Origin: Bdellovibrionota bacterium
GTDB lineage: Bacteria; Bdellovibrionota; Bacteriovoracia; Bacteriovoracales; Bacteriovoracaceae
NCBI GenBank assembly: GCA_030836365.1
Contig: JAURQB010000197.1
Location: 1-29,401, forward strand
Direction of reading: 5' to 3'
Length of the DNA stretch: 29,401 bases
In this document: one piece after another, positions 1-9,039 of the stretch
Layout of the letters: each line of letters opens with the position of its first letter
Position numbering within the stretch: the stretch's first letter is position 1
The notes under the pieces: model-generated
What the model was told of the DNA's origin: nothing
Database searches by the model: none
What the model saw: only the letters and a program-made list of their open reading frames with translations
Translations under genes and position numbers: made by a program

Positions 1-804
1 AACACCTGGTTTTGGCGTTTTATCATTCACGCATTGGCCAAGGCTGCAGCAATCAAAACCTTTTCTCGTGCAGTCAAGTGTGGTGCTGCAGCTATTACCA
101 AAAACTACATCACTCTCTGGAGTACTGTAGAGAGATAGTCCAAGATAGTGATCTTTGATTGCGTCAATGTCTTTGCCTTCTTTTGTTAGAATTTCAACTT
201 CGGAACTTTTAATTGTGGTGTTAAAGCAATCCTCACAAACATCTGTCAGCTTATAGACAATTGATTGCCCAGAGTAATCAGTAAAAACTTTGGTAATAAT
301 TGATCCACCTTGGCAGTGGGACTTATTTAGAGTTTCATCATGCGGGGAGAGAGAGTAGTAATACTCAATCGTATTGTCGCTAAAGTTACGATAGGAATTA
401 GGCGCGGCCGTGACGATAAGAACTTTTTTAAGAGAGTCTGAGTTAAATGAAATTAACAAACAGGCATTTGTATTTTTGTTATTGGTACTGATGTGGTTAT
501 TGATTTCTTTTCCACGAAAAAAAACTGTGTTGGCCGAGTTAATATCCAGTAAAAAATTATTAGATGCTTTGGTGCTGCCGTTTTGGAAGTAATTAATGGA
601 GCTCGTTTGAGTTGAACTTGTCGGTGGAGTTTTTTCTGTTGTTTCTGTATTCGTGTTGGTGACGTTAGAAGAGGCCTGGCCAGATTGATTGACAGAGTTT
701 TGTTCGGGGGACAGACAACTCTGTAGAATCAACCCGAAAGCCAGGCCTAAAATAAATTTTTGTATTAAATAGTTTTTGTTGCCGTCCATCTGCAAAAAGT
801 CCAT
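1..804 (-). CDS. Lipoprotein with Cys-rich C-terminal segment (partial, runs off the left edge)
   Basis: An open frame of 268 codons runs on the minus strand from an ATG at 804 to the first base of the window without a stop. The N-terminus has basic residues, then a hydrophobic stretch (FILGLAFGLILQSC), giving a lipobox-like LQSC with the acylated Cys at about residue 30. The next 60 residues are rich in Ser, Thr, Asn and Gln, as in a surface linker. The far end has a Cys cluster (CSTTLDC, then DCC and QC) that looks like a small disulfide-knotted module. AGAAGG directly abuts the ATG, which is unusually close, and an in-frame TAA lies shortly upstream, so a start at the second ATG (789) is possible. 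The product is probably membrane-anchored and exported. I do not recognise a named family. The 3' end is outside the window. Confidence 0.7.
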   Translation of the reverse strand, partial: MDFLQMDGNKNYLIQKFILGLAFGLILQSCLSPEQNSVNQSGQASSNVTNTNTETTEKTPPTSSTQTSSINYFQNGSTKASNNFLLDINSANTVFFRGKEINNHISTNNKNTNACLLISFNSDSLKKVLIVTAAPNSYRNFSDNTIEYYYSLSPHDETLNKSHCQGGSIITKVFTDYSGQSIVYKLTDVCEDCFNTTIKSSEVEILTKEGKDIDAIKDHYLGLSLYSTPESDVVFGNSCSTTLDCTRKGFDCCSLGQCVNDKTPKPGV

Positions 805-1044
805 CCTTCTCAATACTTATCGGGTATTTAAGAAATGGGTTAAACAATATTAGGTATTTTAATAGAGGAGGCATTTAGGGAAAGTTTGGTTTTAAGGAGA
901 GTTGGATAACGTGCTAAAAATACGTACTCAAAATGCGAGATTTATTAAAATATTTAACAAAAATAATCCAATTCTTGGAATACACTCCTGCCTCTGTGCC
1001 AATCATCCTTGCTAGGGCTGAATAAATTTAATTGTTTCGCCAAG

Positions 1045-1093
1045 GTTTTATAAACTCAATTGAAAGTTTAAGTTTTATAAACTCAATTGAAAG
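1045..1093. repeat. Short tandem repeat, 22 bp unit, period 27
   Basis: The 22-base word gttttataaactcaattgaaag (shown here as its parts: gttttataaact then caattgaaag) occurs at 1045-1066 and again at 1072-1093. A third partial match (tttataaact) overlaps the stop codon of cinA at 1102-1111. The rest of the 805-1102 gap shows no RNA gene or convincing reading frame. Confidence 0.75.
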
Positions 1094-1102
1094 ACCAAAT
1101 CT

Positions 1103-2353
1103 TTATAAACTTAAATCTTTTTTCATTTGTTTGAACAAACTAATAAGCGCCCGTGAAGCAAATCTTTTTTTCATTTCATCACGATCAAAAATGGGTGGTA
1201 TCTGATAAGTTTTTGAATGCCGTCCACTTGGCCCCTCAATCGCAATGGCCACCGTGCCAACCGGTTTTGCCTCACTACCACCAAGTGGGCCTGCGACCCC
1301 AGAGGTACTTACACTATAAGTCGTGCCCATTTGATTTCTTACCCCGGTTGCCATTTGCTCGGCAACTTCCAAGCTCACAGCACCAAAATGATCGAGGCCT
1401 TCTTGCGTCACTCCAAGGATATTTTTTTTTACACTATTGTCATAGCTAACGACACTGCCAAAAAATACTTGAGAGCTACCACTTACTTCTGTCAGTAAAT
1501 GGGCCATCAAACCTCCAGTGCAACTTTCAGCGGTGGAGATGGTGATGTTATGTTGTTTTGCTAGCTCAATAATAAGCTCCCCAATATTTCCATTGCCCAA
1601 GTGCCAAACGTGATTTCTGATTGGATGAAGCTCTGGAAGTGTTGTTAATTTTTCTTTCATTTTAGTGGACGTCATTTTTAGATCACTAATAACGATATCA
1701 ATCCCGCTCATGCGAGGGTAACTTGAAATATTGCCAAATTGCGAGAGCGTTTGCCAAAGAGTAGGACACTTTTTATTAAAAATTTGCTCTTCGGGAATAC
1801 CATTGGTGCGAATGGTAAAATAGTTTCGAGCAGCATTGCTTTTGTTTTCTAATAGAGAGTTAAAGAAGTGATCAACCATAGATTGAAATTCTCGTGGAAC
1901 TCCTGGAGCGCAAAGAAGTTGTTGATCCTTTTTTTTCAACAACAAACCTGGAGCGAGACCTTTGGGATTGAAATATGCCTGAACTCCTACCGGGATCATG
2001 TGATAGTTATTAAGTTCAGGAAACCATTCTAGAGATCGCCTTTGATAGTGCTCAAGTGCAAGTTTTCTCGCGTGAGGGGAGTCTTCTAGTTCAACGCCTA
2101 AGTATTCAGACAGCGCCGCTTTCGTGCGATCATCAATGGTTGGGCCTAGGCCTCCTGAGCAAATGGTGATATCATTTTCTTTTAGCGCCTGAGTAAATGA
2201 TTTTTTAATCACTTCTATTTCATCTTGAATGACTTGGCATTCACCAAGCTTAAGTCCGAGGGCGCGAAGTTTTTCACCTAAATACAGCATGTTGCAGTCT
2301 TGAGTGTTGCCACTTAATAGTTCATCTCCAATGATAATAAGTCCAATTTTCAA
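1103..2353 (-). CDS. cinA: CinA-like protein with nicotinamide-nucleotide amidohydrolase domain
   Basis: The 416-residue protein has the standard two-domain CinA layout. The N-terminal MoaB/MogA-like domain (COG1058) starts with IGDELLSGNTQD and contains SGGLGPTIDDRT. The C-terminal PncC domain (about 265-416) has AESCTGGLMAHLL at 275-287, whose Ser is the family nucleophile, and TSGVAGPLGG further on. PncC enzymes deamidate nicotinamide mononucleotide in pyridine-nucleotide salvage; the N-terminal domain in other bacteria has ADP-ribose pyrophosphatase activity. Length and motifs are normal. GGAG nine bases before the ATG supports the start. The gene is divergent from the FAD oxidoreductase gene, with about 70 bp between the starts. 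I see no recA nearby, so a role in competence is not implied by context. Confidence 0.93.
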   Translation of the reverse strand: MKIGLIIIGDELLSGNTQDCNMLYLGEKLRALGLKLGECQVIQDEIEVIKKSFTQALKENDITICSGGLGPTIDDRTKAALSEYLGVELEDSPHARKLALEHYQRRSLEWFPELNNYHMIPVGVQAYFNPKGLAPGLLLKKKDQQLLCAPGVPREFQSMVDHFFNSLLENKSNAARNYFTIRTNGIPEEQIFNKKCPTLWQTLSQFGNISSYPRMSGIDIVISDLKMTSTKMKEKLTTLPELHPIRNHVWHLGNGNIGELIIELAKQHNITISTAESCTGGLMAHLLTEVSGSSQVFFGSVVSYDNSVKKNILGVTQEGLDHFGAVSLEVAEQMATGVRNQMGTTYSVSTSGVAGPLGGSEAKPVGTVAIAIEGPSGRHSKTYQIPPIFDRDEMKKRFASRALISLFKQMKKDLSL

Positions 2354-2423
2354 CGCTTTTCTCCAGTGTATTAAGTCTAGTGCCTATTGTGAGAGTGTTT
2401 CTTTTCCTATAAGGATATTTGAT

Positions 2424-3971
2424 ATGGGACAGAAATTACAATTTAAAATTCCATTTGATCAAGATGTGGAAACCTACTTGAAAAAAAACCACCCAAAGGT
2501 TGCTGATTACCGTCTGATCTCGAAGTCCCTAGACGCAAGAGGTGCCTCTCGCGGAAAGAAGCCAATTTGTCATTACTCTCTCGAAGTTATTGGAGCAAAT
2601 GAGCACTTTGATGCGTTCACTGAATCTTTTACTAAAAAAGAATTTAATGGAAAGCCTCCTATCATTATTGGCGCAGGCCCGGCGGGTCTTTTTTGCGCGT
2701 TAAGGCTCGCTGAGTATGGAATTTCCTCCATTATTTTAGAGCGTGGTGCTCCGGCCAACGAGCGCATGAAGCATATCTCACGACATTGGCGCTATGGCGT
2801 TTTTGATCAAGAAAATAACGTCTGTTTTGGCGAAGGTGGTGCTGGACTTTTTAGTGATGGAAAGCTTATTACGAGAGTAAAGTCTCCTCATATTAATTAT
2901 GTGATGAATAAGCTTGTTGATTTTGGTGCACCAGCAGAAGTGGCTTATGTTAGTAATCCTCATTTAGGTAGTAATAAAATTCGTGCGTTGATAAGTAAAA
3001 TTACGGACTTCCTTCGAACAGCAGGACATGAAATTAGATATCAACAAAAAGTTGAAGGACTTCTTTATGAGGGGGGCACAGTCGTTGGTGTTGAGCTGCA
3101 AGATGGAAGTAAGCTTTATTCCGATCACGTCATTTTGGCCGCAGGCCACAGTGCTCATGAAATTTATCATCACCTTGAAAAAAATAATGTTGAAATGAAG
3201 CAAAAAGATTTTGCTGTTGGCGTGCGTATTGAGCATTTTCGTCGTGATATGGACAAGATGCAGTTTGGTGACTTTGCAGGCCATGAAAATCTTGGTACCG
3301 CCAGATATCGTTTAAGCTATCATGATCATGAACAAAACCGGGGGACTTATTCTTTTTGCATGTGTCCAGGTGGATATGTGCTCTCAAGTGGAACAGATGA
3401 GAACGGTATTGTGGTCAATGGGATGAGTAACTTTGCTCGAAATTCACCGTGGTCCAATGCGGCCTTAGTTGTCACTGTAAAAGCGGGACGAGATTTTAGT
3501 AAAGACAACCTTTTAAGTGGAATGGCCTTTCAGAAAAATATTGAAAAACATGCTTTTGAGCTTTCAAAAAAATATGCCAGTGGAAAAGAGGTACCATCGC
3601 AAACGATTGAACAATTTTTAAGCGGAAAAAATGCGGATGTAAAAAACCAAAAACATTCATGTCCATCGGGCGTCTTTTCTCAAAATCTAGAAGAGCTTCT
3701 TCCAGAATTTATCACCAAAGAGCTTAAAACGGCGCTCGGTGATTTTGATAAAAAAATAAAAGGCTTTAGTTCGACTCAAGGAGTACTGATGGCGCCGGAA
3801 ACAAGAACCAGCGCACCTGTAAATATTCAACGAGATAAAAAAAGTTTGGTTTCAACCTCACACACGGGGCTTTATCCTTGCGGGGAAGGCGCAGGCCATG
3901 CAGGAGGGATCACCTCAGCGGCCGTTGATGGAATCAAGGTCGCCGAGAGTATTGTTCGACAGCTAAATTAA
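2424..3971 (+). CDS. FAD-dependent oxidoreductase, COG2509 type
   Basis: The 515-residue flavoprotein carries a dinucleotide-binding motif, IIGAGPAGLFCALRLAEYG, at about 81-99. It has the family signatures GEGGAGLFSDGKLITR in the middle, MAPETRTSAPVNIQRD, and the C-terminal FAD-contact segment CGEGAGHAGGITSAAVDG. These mark the uncharacterised FAD-dependent dehydrogenase family COG2509; the substrate is unknown. An upstream in-frame ATG at 2304 would place 40 residues inside the cinA coding region. The ATG at 2424 has AAGGA at good distance and begins the usual N-terminal region, so I chose it. No signal peptide or membrane segment is seen, so the protein should be cytoplasmic. Its end lies 7 bp from the convergent 3979-4446 gene, with no terminator hairpin visible between them. 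Confidence 0.88.
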   Translation: MGQKLQFKIPFDQDVETYLKKNHPKVADYRLISKSLDARGASRGKKPICHYSLEVIGANEHFDAFTESFTKKEFNGKPPIIIGAGPAGLFCALRLAEYGISSIILERGAPANERMKHISRHWRYGVFDQENNVCFGEGGAGLFSDGKLITRVKSPHINYVMNKLVDFGAPAEVAYVSNPHLGSNKIRALISKITDFLRTAGHEIRYQQKVEGLLYEGGTVVGVELQDGSKLYSDHVILAAGHSAHEIYHHLEKNNVEMKQKDFAVGVRIEHFRRDMDKMQFGDFAGHENLGTARYRLSYHDHEQNRGTYSFCMCPGGYVLSSGTDENGIVVNGMSNFARNSPWSNAALVVTVKAGRDFSKDNLLSGMAFQKNIEKHAFELSKKYASGKEVPSQTIEQFLSGKNADVKNQKHSCPSGVFSQNLEELLPEFITKELKTALGDFDKKIKGFSSTQGVLMAPETRTSAPVNIQRDKKSLVSTSHTGLYPCGEGAGHAGGITSAAVDGIKVAESIVRQLN

Positions 3972-3978
3972 TGACAAA

Positions 3979-4446
3979 CTATGGCTTAATTGTTGCCGGA
4001 GCAGGAGAGCTGATCGGGCTAACTTTTTGTTTTGCCACGTAAAAACCTCTTACGTAACGTGAGTCACCACTGTTTTGTCCTTTTCCTGGAGGAGTTGTTC
4101 CATCAATGTTTTTCAAAACAATATTCGTATTAGAGTTATGAACAACAATTTTTAAATAATTAAAAACGCTAAACCCAGACTCAATAACCGTTACTCTTGG
4201 TACACTTGCTTTACCATTAACAATTTTTACTGGTGCAGATTTTTCAAGCACTCGGTTAATTCTTGGTGAATTATTTCCATAAGAAAAACCAGAAGCTCTT
4301 GCTGAAAGATAAAATGCTGTTACATATTTTCCTTCATAAGAACCGAGGTTAGTTACATTAATTCCTCTGACATTTACTGGGCCTCCTGCAAATGCACTTG
4401 TCGCGAGCAATGCTAGTAAACTTAGTAATAAACTTAATTTTTTCAT
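3979..4446 (-). CDS. Exported protein of unknown function
   Basis: This 155-residue protein opens with a classic Sec signal peptide: MKK, a Leu/Ala-rich core, then ATSAFA-GG, with cleavage expected near residue 20. The mature part (about 135 residues) is rich in Val, Asn, Ser and Gly, has no Cys, and ends in a Pro/Ala/Ser-rich tail. It looks like a small beta-rich periplasmic or surface domain. AGAGG sits 8 bases before the ATG. It follows the 608-residue exported protein gene by 19 bp on the same strand, so the two are probably cotranscribed. I recognise no family. Confidence 0.75.
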   Translation of the reverse strand: MKKLSLLLSLLALLATSAFAGGPVNVRGINVTNLGSYEGKYVTAFYLSARASGFSYGNNSPRINRVLEKSAPVKIVNGKASVPRVTVIESGFSVFNYLKIVVHNSNTNIVLKNIDGTTPPGKGQNSGDSRYVRGFYVAKQKVSPISSPAPATIKP

Positions 4447-4465
4447 CTCTTTTTCCTCTCTTTTT

Positions 4466-6292
4466 TTATAAAATCATTTTCATATATAAAACGATGTATC
4501 CATTTTTATTGTATTTTGCGCCAAGGTTCTTCAGGCTGATCCCGCCAAAAGTATTGGGGAGTGGGATTCCTTCATAAATTGTATAGTTCGCGTAATCTTT
4601 ATTTAGATCAGTGAGCATTGCTCTTGCTGCTTTCTTAACGGCTTTTCTAAACATTTTGAAGCGAATGTATTTATTATTAATGTGAAGGGACTTCTCATAA
4701 AGTTTAGTCAATTTGAGATTATAAAGTCCGTTTTCTGCGAGCTCAATTTTTACACCTGCTTCAAAGCGCACGCGAATAGGGTTTCTAACCACTTTTGATT
4801 TAAAAAAACCTTGTACTCGATCTTCTATTTCTGCAACCATTCGCAGTTCTTTTTCATTCTTATTAACGTACACGTAAGGACAGTTTGAAACTTTTAATGG
4901 AGTACCTGTGCCAAAATCAACTTTTTTAAAGTATCCTCTCTTGCAACTTAATTTGATGAACTGATTAATTAAGTCAATGTTAACGACTGTTGCCACATCA
5001 TGTTCGAGCTCATTATTAGTGTAGACCTCACTCGGATATTCTTTTTTAGGTTGAAAAAACTGACGGTACCTACTGTTGTTCTCAGATAGTCCATCTTCCA
5101 TAAAAGTACCAATGGAAATTTTGAGGTGATCATCTTGAACGGAGATGTTTTTAAACTTTAGTCCCATCACGTATGCATTAGGAAAATACAAATCTTCAAA
5201 CTCACCGGAGTTGATAATTCGCTCAATTTCTTCGTCTGGAGCAAAAAATGGTTCAAAAGAAATCATGTCTAAATAACCTGACTTGAACCTGTCGTTTAAG
5301 TAGCTCTCGATAACTTCAGGTGTATTTTCTGAAATATGATCATATAAGCTTTCTTGTAGTCCTTTAATTAGATTAGGAATTTGTTTTTTTATTTCTTTTT
5401 CAACTCTGTCTGCCCGTAGAGTTGCTCTTCTTCCATTTATTGAAATACTGACAGAGGGCATTGTTAACGGAGCATTCCATCCTGCGATAAGATTTAATTC
5501 ATCAATATTGGTTTCTATATTTCCAACTTTAAATTTGAGGTCGCCGTCACGTATTGGATCTGGGGAAACTAACTGTTCAACGGACCCGTTAAAAGTTTCG
5601 ATCTCAATTGGAATTTCGACTTTTAAGTTGGGAGAATTATTTTGATCAAGGTTGATAAAAATTTGATCACCACCAACTTGCTCGATGAACTCATGTTTGA
5701 GATCTTCAATTTTTAAAGATCTTAAATTCAACGATAATCGATCTGCTTCAATTTTTACTGTTGCGATAATTTTATTTTTAACCTCTGGGTCTTGATGGAT
5801 TTCGAGTCCAAAGTTTTTCCAGTTGGCCGATAAATCAATACCATCTACTTTTAGATTAAAGTCATGAGTATTTCTGATTCTGATTCCCTGAAAAAATTTG
5901 CGAAAGTAGTATCTAATTTTTTTTATGCTAGATAATGTTTTAGGGTTAGAGATCATCTGATCAAGGGTTTTTTCCCCGGTCTGTTGTGTGAATTCATGAG
6001 AATAGTATGCAGATGGAGAAAATCCATTAAGTTCCAATACTGTATCTATATTGTGCTCAAAAAAACCTAAAATTTTGGGAGATAAGAAAACATCAATGCC
6101 TGGATTTATGTTGTAATCAAAACGATAGACAGGAGGAAGTAGAAATTCCCTCGGGGTTTCTGTGAGCACCTCAGTAATGATGCCGTCATTGGCCAGGGAG
6201 ACTCTTAAATTTAGACCACAAACACAAAGAAAAATGATTGCTATTCGAGCAGCAACAAATCTTAAATTTTGTAATGTGAGTAACAAATCCAT
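4466..6292 (-). CDS. Large exported protein of unknown function, possibly a TULIP/BPI-like fold
   Basis: The 608-residue protein has an N-terminal hydrophobic segment (about 13-34, IAIIFLCVCG... ending VSLA-ND) consistent with a signal peptide. The remainder is polar, with many alternating beta-type stretches. There are two long amphipathic helix-like segments, one near mid-protein (VEKEIKKQIPNLIKGLQ) and one close to the end (FRKAVKKAARAMLTDLN). The C-terminus finishes with a hydrophobic strand, GYIVLYMKMIL. Repeated sheet-plus-long-helix units ending in such strands recall tubular lipid-binding (BPI/LBP-like) proteins, but this is a guess from pattern only. GGGAAG 7 bases upstream supports the start. 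It is the first gene of a two-gene unit with the 155-residue exported protein. Confidence 0.75.
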   Translation of the reverse strand: MDLLLTLQNLRFVAARIAIIFLCVCGLNLRVSLANDGIITEVLTETPREFLLPPVYRFDYNINPGIDVFLSPKILGFFEHNIDTVLELNGFSPSAYYSHEFTQQTGEKTLDQMISNPKTLSSIKKIRYYFRKFFQGIRIRNTHDFNLKVDGIDLSANWKNFGLEIHQDPEVKNKIIATVKIEADRLSLNLRSLKIEDLKHEFIEQVGGDQIFINLDQNNSPNLKVEIPIEIETFNGSVEQLVSPDPIRDGDLKFKVGNIETNIDELNLIAGWNAPLTMPSVSISINGRRATLRADRVEKEIKKQIPNLIKGLQESLYDHISENTPEVIESYLNDRFKSGYLDMISFEPFFAPDEEIERIINSGEFEDLYFPNAYVMGLKFKNISVQDDHLKISIGTFMEDGLSENNSRYRQFFQPKKEYPSEVYTNNELEHDVATVVNIDLINQFIKLSCKRGYFKKVDFGTGTPLKVSNCPYVYVNKNEKELRMVAEIEDRVQGFFKSKVVRNPIRVRFEAGVKIELAENGLYNLKLTKLYEKSLHINNKYIRFKMFRKAVKKAARAMLTDLNKDYANYTIYEGIPLPNTFGGISLKNLGAKYNKNGYIVLYMKMIL

Positions 6293-6376
6293 GGACGAAC
6301 TTCCCTCTTATTAATACCATGCTCACCGTAGCATTGTTGCGGTGCAAAATGAAGGCGTGTTGTAAAATTTACATTA

Positions 6377-6889
6377 CTAACTTATTGAAAATAGATGAAA
6401 ATCTGGGCCACTTTTTGGATGGTGAAAGTCGCTAAGCAAGAGAGCTGAATTTCTAAGTTCTTGAAATAAGATAACTTTTGGGTGAATGGAGTACTCAAAA
6501 TCAGGTTTAGCGAACTGAATAGAGTAAAAAGTAGGGCCAAGGTTGACCTCTGTAACGATAATTTTTTTCGTTTCTCTGATTGGGGAGCGGTAATGGGTGA
6601 AGTGAAAAGCGTTCCATTTTGCTTGATTGGGGGAAAAATTAAGTTCTATATATTCTTGGTTATTTTTATTTTTGATAAAGAACTCAAAACAAGAATACTC
6701 CCAAAGTCCAACTTCTCGAGTGAGCTCGTTTGGGTCTATTTTTTTTAAATCATGGGATTGGCCGATAAATGTTAAAGTGGAAGGCCACTGAAAAGTAAGG
6801 CGACAGGTATTATTTTTTGCTTCAAAAACGGCCTTCATCTCCGGATAAATTAAATTATCCGGAGAGTAAAAGACAAATAGTTGATTCAT
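6377..6889 (-). CDS. DOMON-like domain protein
   Basis: The 170-residue protein matches the single-domain DOMON-like proteins found in many Proteobacteria. The core GLWEYSCFEFFIKN...EYIELNFSPNQAKWNAFHFTHYR, at roughly 62-101, follows the family pattern of LW-x-x-[ST]CFE-x-F then E-[FLI]-NFSP and a [YF]R end. DOMON folds are beta sandwiches that bind haem or sugars; the function of this bacterial subgroup is not established. There is no signal peptide. Its ATG directly follows the TAA of the slipin gene (TAAATG), so translation is probably coupled, and it is the last gene of the nfeD-slipin operon. No clear terminator follows. Confidence 0.75.
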   Translation of the reverse strand: MNQLFVFYSPDNLIYPEMKAVFEAKNNTCRLTFQWPSTLTFIGQSHDLKKIDPNELTREVGLWEYSCFEFFIKNKNNQEYIELNFSPNQAKWNAFHFTHYRSPIRETKKIIVTEVNLGPTFYSIQFAKPDFEYSIHPKVILFQELRNSALLLSDFHHPKSGPDFHLFSIS

Positions 6890-7633
6890 TTACTTGTTAG
6901 TGAGCTTATTTAAAAAATCAATTGGTAAAGGAAAGAATGTTGTTGATGTTCCTTCTCCGGAGCTAATTTCTTTCATCGTATCAAGATATCTCAACACAAT
7001 TGCATTTTGGTTTTCATCTAAAATTTTAGCTGCGTCGGTCAAAATTTTTGAGGCATCAAATTCACCTTGGGCCGAAATAACTTTCGCTCTTTTTTCTCTT
7101 TCCGCTTCCGCTTGTTTGGCCATCGCACGTTGCATTTCCATCGGAAGGTCAATTGCTTTAACTTCAACGGCCGTTACTTTGATTCCCCAAGGTTCAGTTT
7201 GCTCATCAATTATTTTTTGAAGCTCGGTGTTGATGTTATCTCTGCCGCCTAGAATTTCATCAAGCTCAAAGCGCCCGATAACACTTCTCAGAGTTGTCTG
7301 AGCAATTTGGCTGGTGGCGTGGTAATAATTCTCAACGGCAATGATACTTTTTTCAGGATTTTCTACTTTAAAGTAAACAACTCCATTAACTTTTAGGGTA
7401 ACGTTGTCTCGAGTAATGATGTCTTGAGAGGGAATATCCATAGTGACAATTCTCAAATCTACCTTGGACATTTTTTCTAAACCAGGTATAAGAAAAATAA
7501 TTCCAGGCCCCACTTTTCTGGAGAATTTTCCCAGGAAAAAGACAACACCTCGTTCGTACTCATTTAGGATTTTGATTGCATTAAAAAGTAGGATCCCCAA
7601 AAGGATAATAAAAGGTAAAAATAATTGAAACAT
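6890..7633 (-). CDS. Slipin / SPFH (band 7) membrane protein
   Basis: The 247-residue protein is a bacterial stomatin homologue. An N-terminal membrane segment (about 3-22) precedes NEYERGVVFFLGKF and GPGIIFLIPGLEKM, then the SPFH domain with VDLRIVTMDIPSQDIITRDNV. A helical coiled part includes MQRAMAKQAEAEREKRAKVISAQGE, and the short C-terminal tail includes FFPLPIDFLNKL. Slipins form oligomeric rings in membranes. The neighbour fits: slipin genes commonly sit with nfeD, and in Pyrococcus the NfeD protease cleaves the stomatin C-terminal region. The gene starts 8 bp after the nfeD stop and directly abuts the DOMON-like gene. Confidence 0.92.
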   Translation of the reverse strand: MFQLFLPFIILLGILLFNAIKILNEYERGVVFFLGKFSRKVGPGIIFLIPGLEKMSKVDLRIVTMDIPSQDIITRDNVTLKVNGVVYFKVENPEKSIIAVENYYHATSQIAQTTLRSVIGRFELDEILGGRDNINTELQKIIDEQTEPWGIKVTAVEVKAIDLPMEMQRAMAKQAEAEREKRAKVISAQGEFDASKILTDAAKILDENQNAIVLRYLDTMKEISSGEGTSTTFFPLPIDFLNKLTNK

Positions 7634-7641
7634 CTATAACC

Positions 7642-8997
7642 TCAGTTTTGATAAGACTTAATTACGTAGGCCATATTATCCTCATCTTTTTTCTCAATGG
7701 CCACTTTCTCTTGTAATTTGAATTCTTCGTTTGAAAAGGCCCGCCAAATAGCTCCTTTTACTTTGATTTGATATTGGTATTGATGCTCGCCAGATGGATG
7801 ATCTAAAATTTTAATAATTGTTCCAAATCCAGGTAGCGTATCATTAAAATTACGAGATAATTGTTTGCGGCTCTTGAGAAAGATAAAGGTGATAAAACCC
7901 ATAAAGACAACAATGGCCCCGGTAACAGAAAAAATCACTCCTTTTGATAATTCAAAATAGGCATCATTGGTTCGAAATAAAAATAAACTTCCTGTTATCA
8001 ATGCTGCTAGCCCTGCAAGAGAGAGGAGTCCAAAAGAGGTGACATAAATTTCTAGAAAAAACAAAGCGAACGATAGGAGAATCAAACCTAGGCCACCCAT
8101 ATTAAGAGGAATTACCTGGAAGCTTACACCGGCAAGAATGAGACAAAGTGCACCTGCGCCGCCGGCAATAAAGCCCCCCGGTGCTTGCAGTTCAAAATAA
8201 ATGAGTGCCGCACCAAGAAGAAAAAGAAGATAGGCAAGCTCTGGAGACGCCAAAAAGTTAAGAATTTTTTGGCCAAAATCCATTTCAATCAATTCAATTT
8301 TGAGAGCACTAGTATCAAGCGTTACCGCTTTTCCATTGAGAATAATTTGTTGGCCATTGAGCTTTTGGGTGAGCTCATCAATGGAGTTAATTATTTTATC
8401 GGAAATCTCGAGTTCAATCGCTTCATTTGCTCCGTAGCTTTTTGCCTTGGAGACCATTTCATCAAAGTGGCTTATTTTTTTTCCGCGTGCCTCTCGTAAG
8501 CTCGTGACTAATGCCACGAGGTCATTAATCGCTTTGTCCCTCGAGTCCTTAGGTAAATCTTTTTGCATCGTGATAGGAGTTGCCGCGCCAATATTTGTCC
8601 CTGGAAACATGAGAAGCTGATGACCTGCTGCACTTAATATCGCTCCCGCAGAGGTGGCCGAAGCCCCTTCTGGCCCGACTACGGCAATAAAAGGAACATT
8701 TGTTTTTCCAATTTCCGTGATCATGGATTTCGTAACAGAAACCAGGCCGCCCGGGGTATTAATTTGAATGAGAATGCCGCTGTCAGTACGCGCATTTACT
8801 TTTTTTATCACCTCTCGCAAATGACTCAGTGTAGCGGGATTAATCGTTTGCTCAATGTTCATTTGATAAAGCTTGTTGAGAGATAAAGTGGGTAGGGTTA
8901 ATTGGGGACTATTGGCGTGTGCTTGATTGGTGATAAGTGGCAACACTATCAGACTAAATAGTAAAAATATCTGGACGAAGTGGGGGATGTTTCTCAT
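7642..8997 (-). CDS. nfeD: NfeD-family membrane serine protease (long form)
   Basis: The 451-residue protein has a signal peptide or first membrane segment, then a ClpP-like serine protease domain. This contains INTPGG at about 79-84 and GASATSAG at about 111-118. The Ser of TSAG (about 116) fits the family nucleophile, and Lys near 155 (SRDK) fits the partner Lys of the Ser-Lys dyad. Four or more membrane helices follow, then a C-terminal OB-fold NfeD domain with GTIIKILDHPSGEHQYQYQIKVKGAIWRA. It probably processes the slipin encoded next. A GTG at 9006 could extend the protein by three codons. AAAGGTG placed 6 bases before the ATG at 8997 is a better ribosome site, so I chose the ATG. It is the first gene of the three-gene operon. 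Confidence 0.92.
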   Translation of the reverse strand: MRNIPHFVQIFLLFSLIVLPLITNQAHANSPQLTLPTLSLNKLYQMNIEQTINPATLSHLREVIKKVNARTDSGILIQINTPGGLVSVTKSMITEIGKTNVPFIAVVGPEGASATSAGAILSAAGHQLLMFPGTNIGAATPITMQKDLPKDSRDKAINDLVALVTSLREARGKKISHFDEMVSKAKSYGANEAIELEISDKIINSIDELTQKLNGQQIILNGKAVTLDTSALKIELIEMDFGQKILNFLASPELAYLLFLLGAALIYFELQAPGGFIAGGAGALCLILAGVSFQVIPLNMGGLGLILLSFALFFLEIYVTSFGLLSLAGLAALITGSLFLFRTNDAYFELSKGVIFSVTGAIVVFMGFITFIFLKSRKQLSRNFNDTLPGFGTIIKILDHPSGEHQYQYQIKVKGAIWRAFSNEEFKLQEKVAIEKKDEDNMAYVIKSYQN

Positions 8998-9039
8998 AAT
9001 CGGCACCTTTAAAAAGTTACTTTATTAGGATTATCAATT

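Noticed and set aside
665..874. 69-codon frame on the minus strand
   Set aside because: It overlaps the long lipoprotein frame in another phase and has no protein-like features; the lipoprotein has a signal peptide and lipobox.
918..1022. GTG-started frame of about 34 codons after AAGGAG
   Set aside because: The ribosome site is too far from the GTG and the peptide has no recognisable feature.
1153..1498. Two plus-strand frames inside cinA
   Set aside because: They lie opposite the conserved C-terminal CinA domain, have no ribosome site and look like shadow translation.
6322..6342. CACCG...CGGTG inverted repeat before the large exported protein gene
   Set aside because: Five pairs with an 11-base loop and no T run; not distinguishable from chance.
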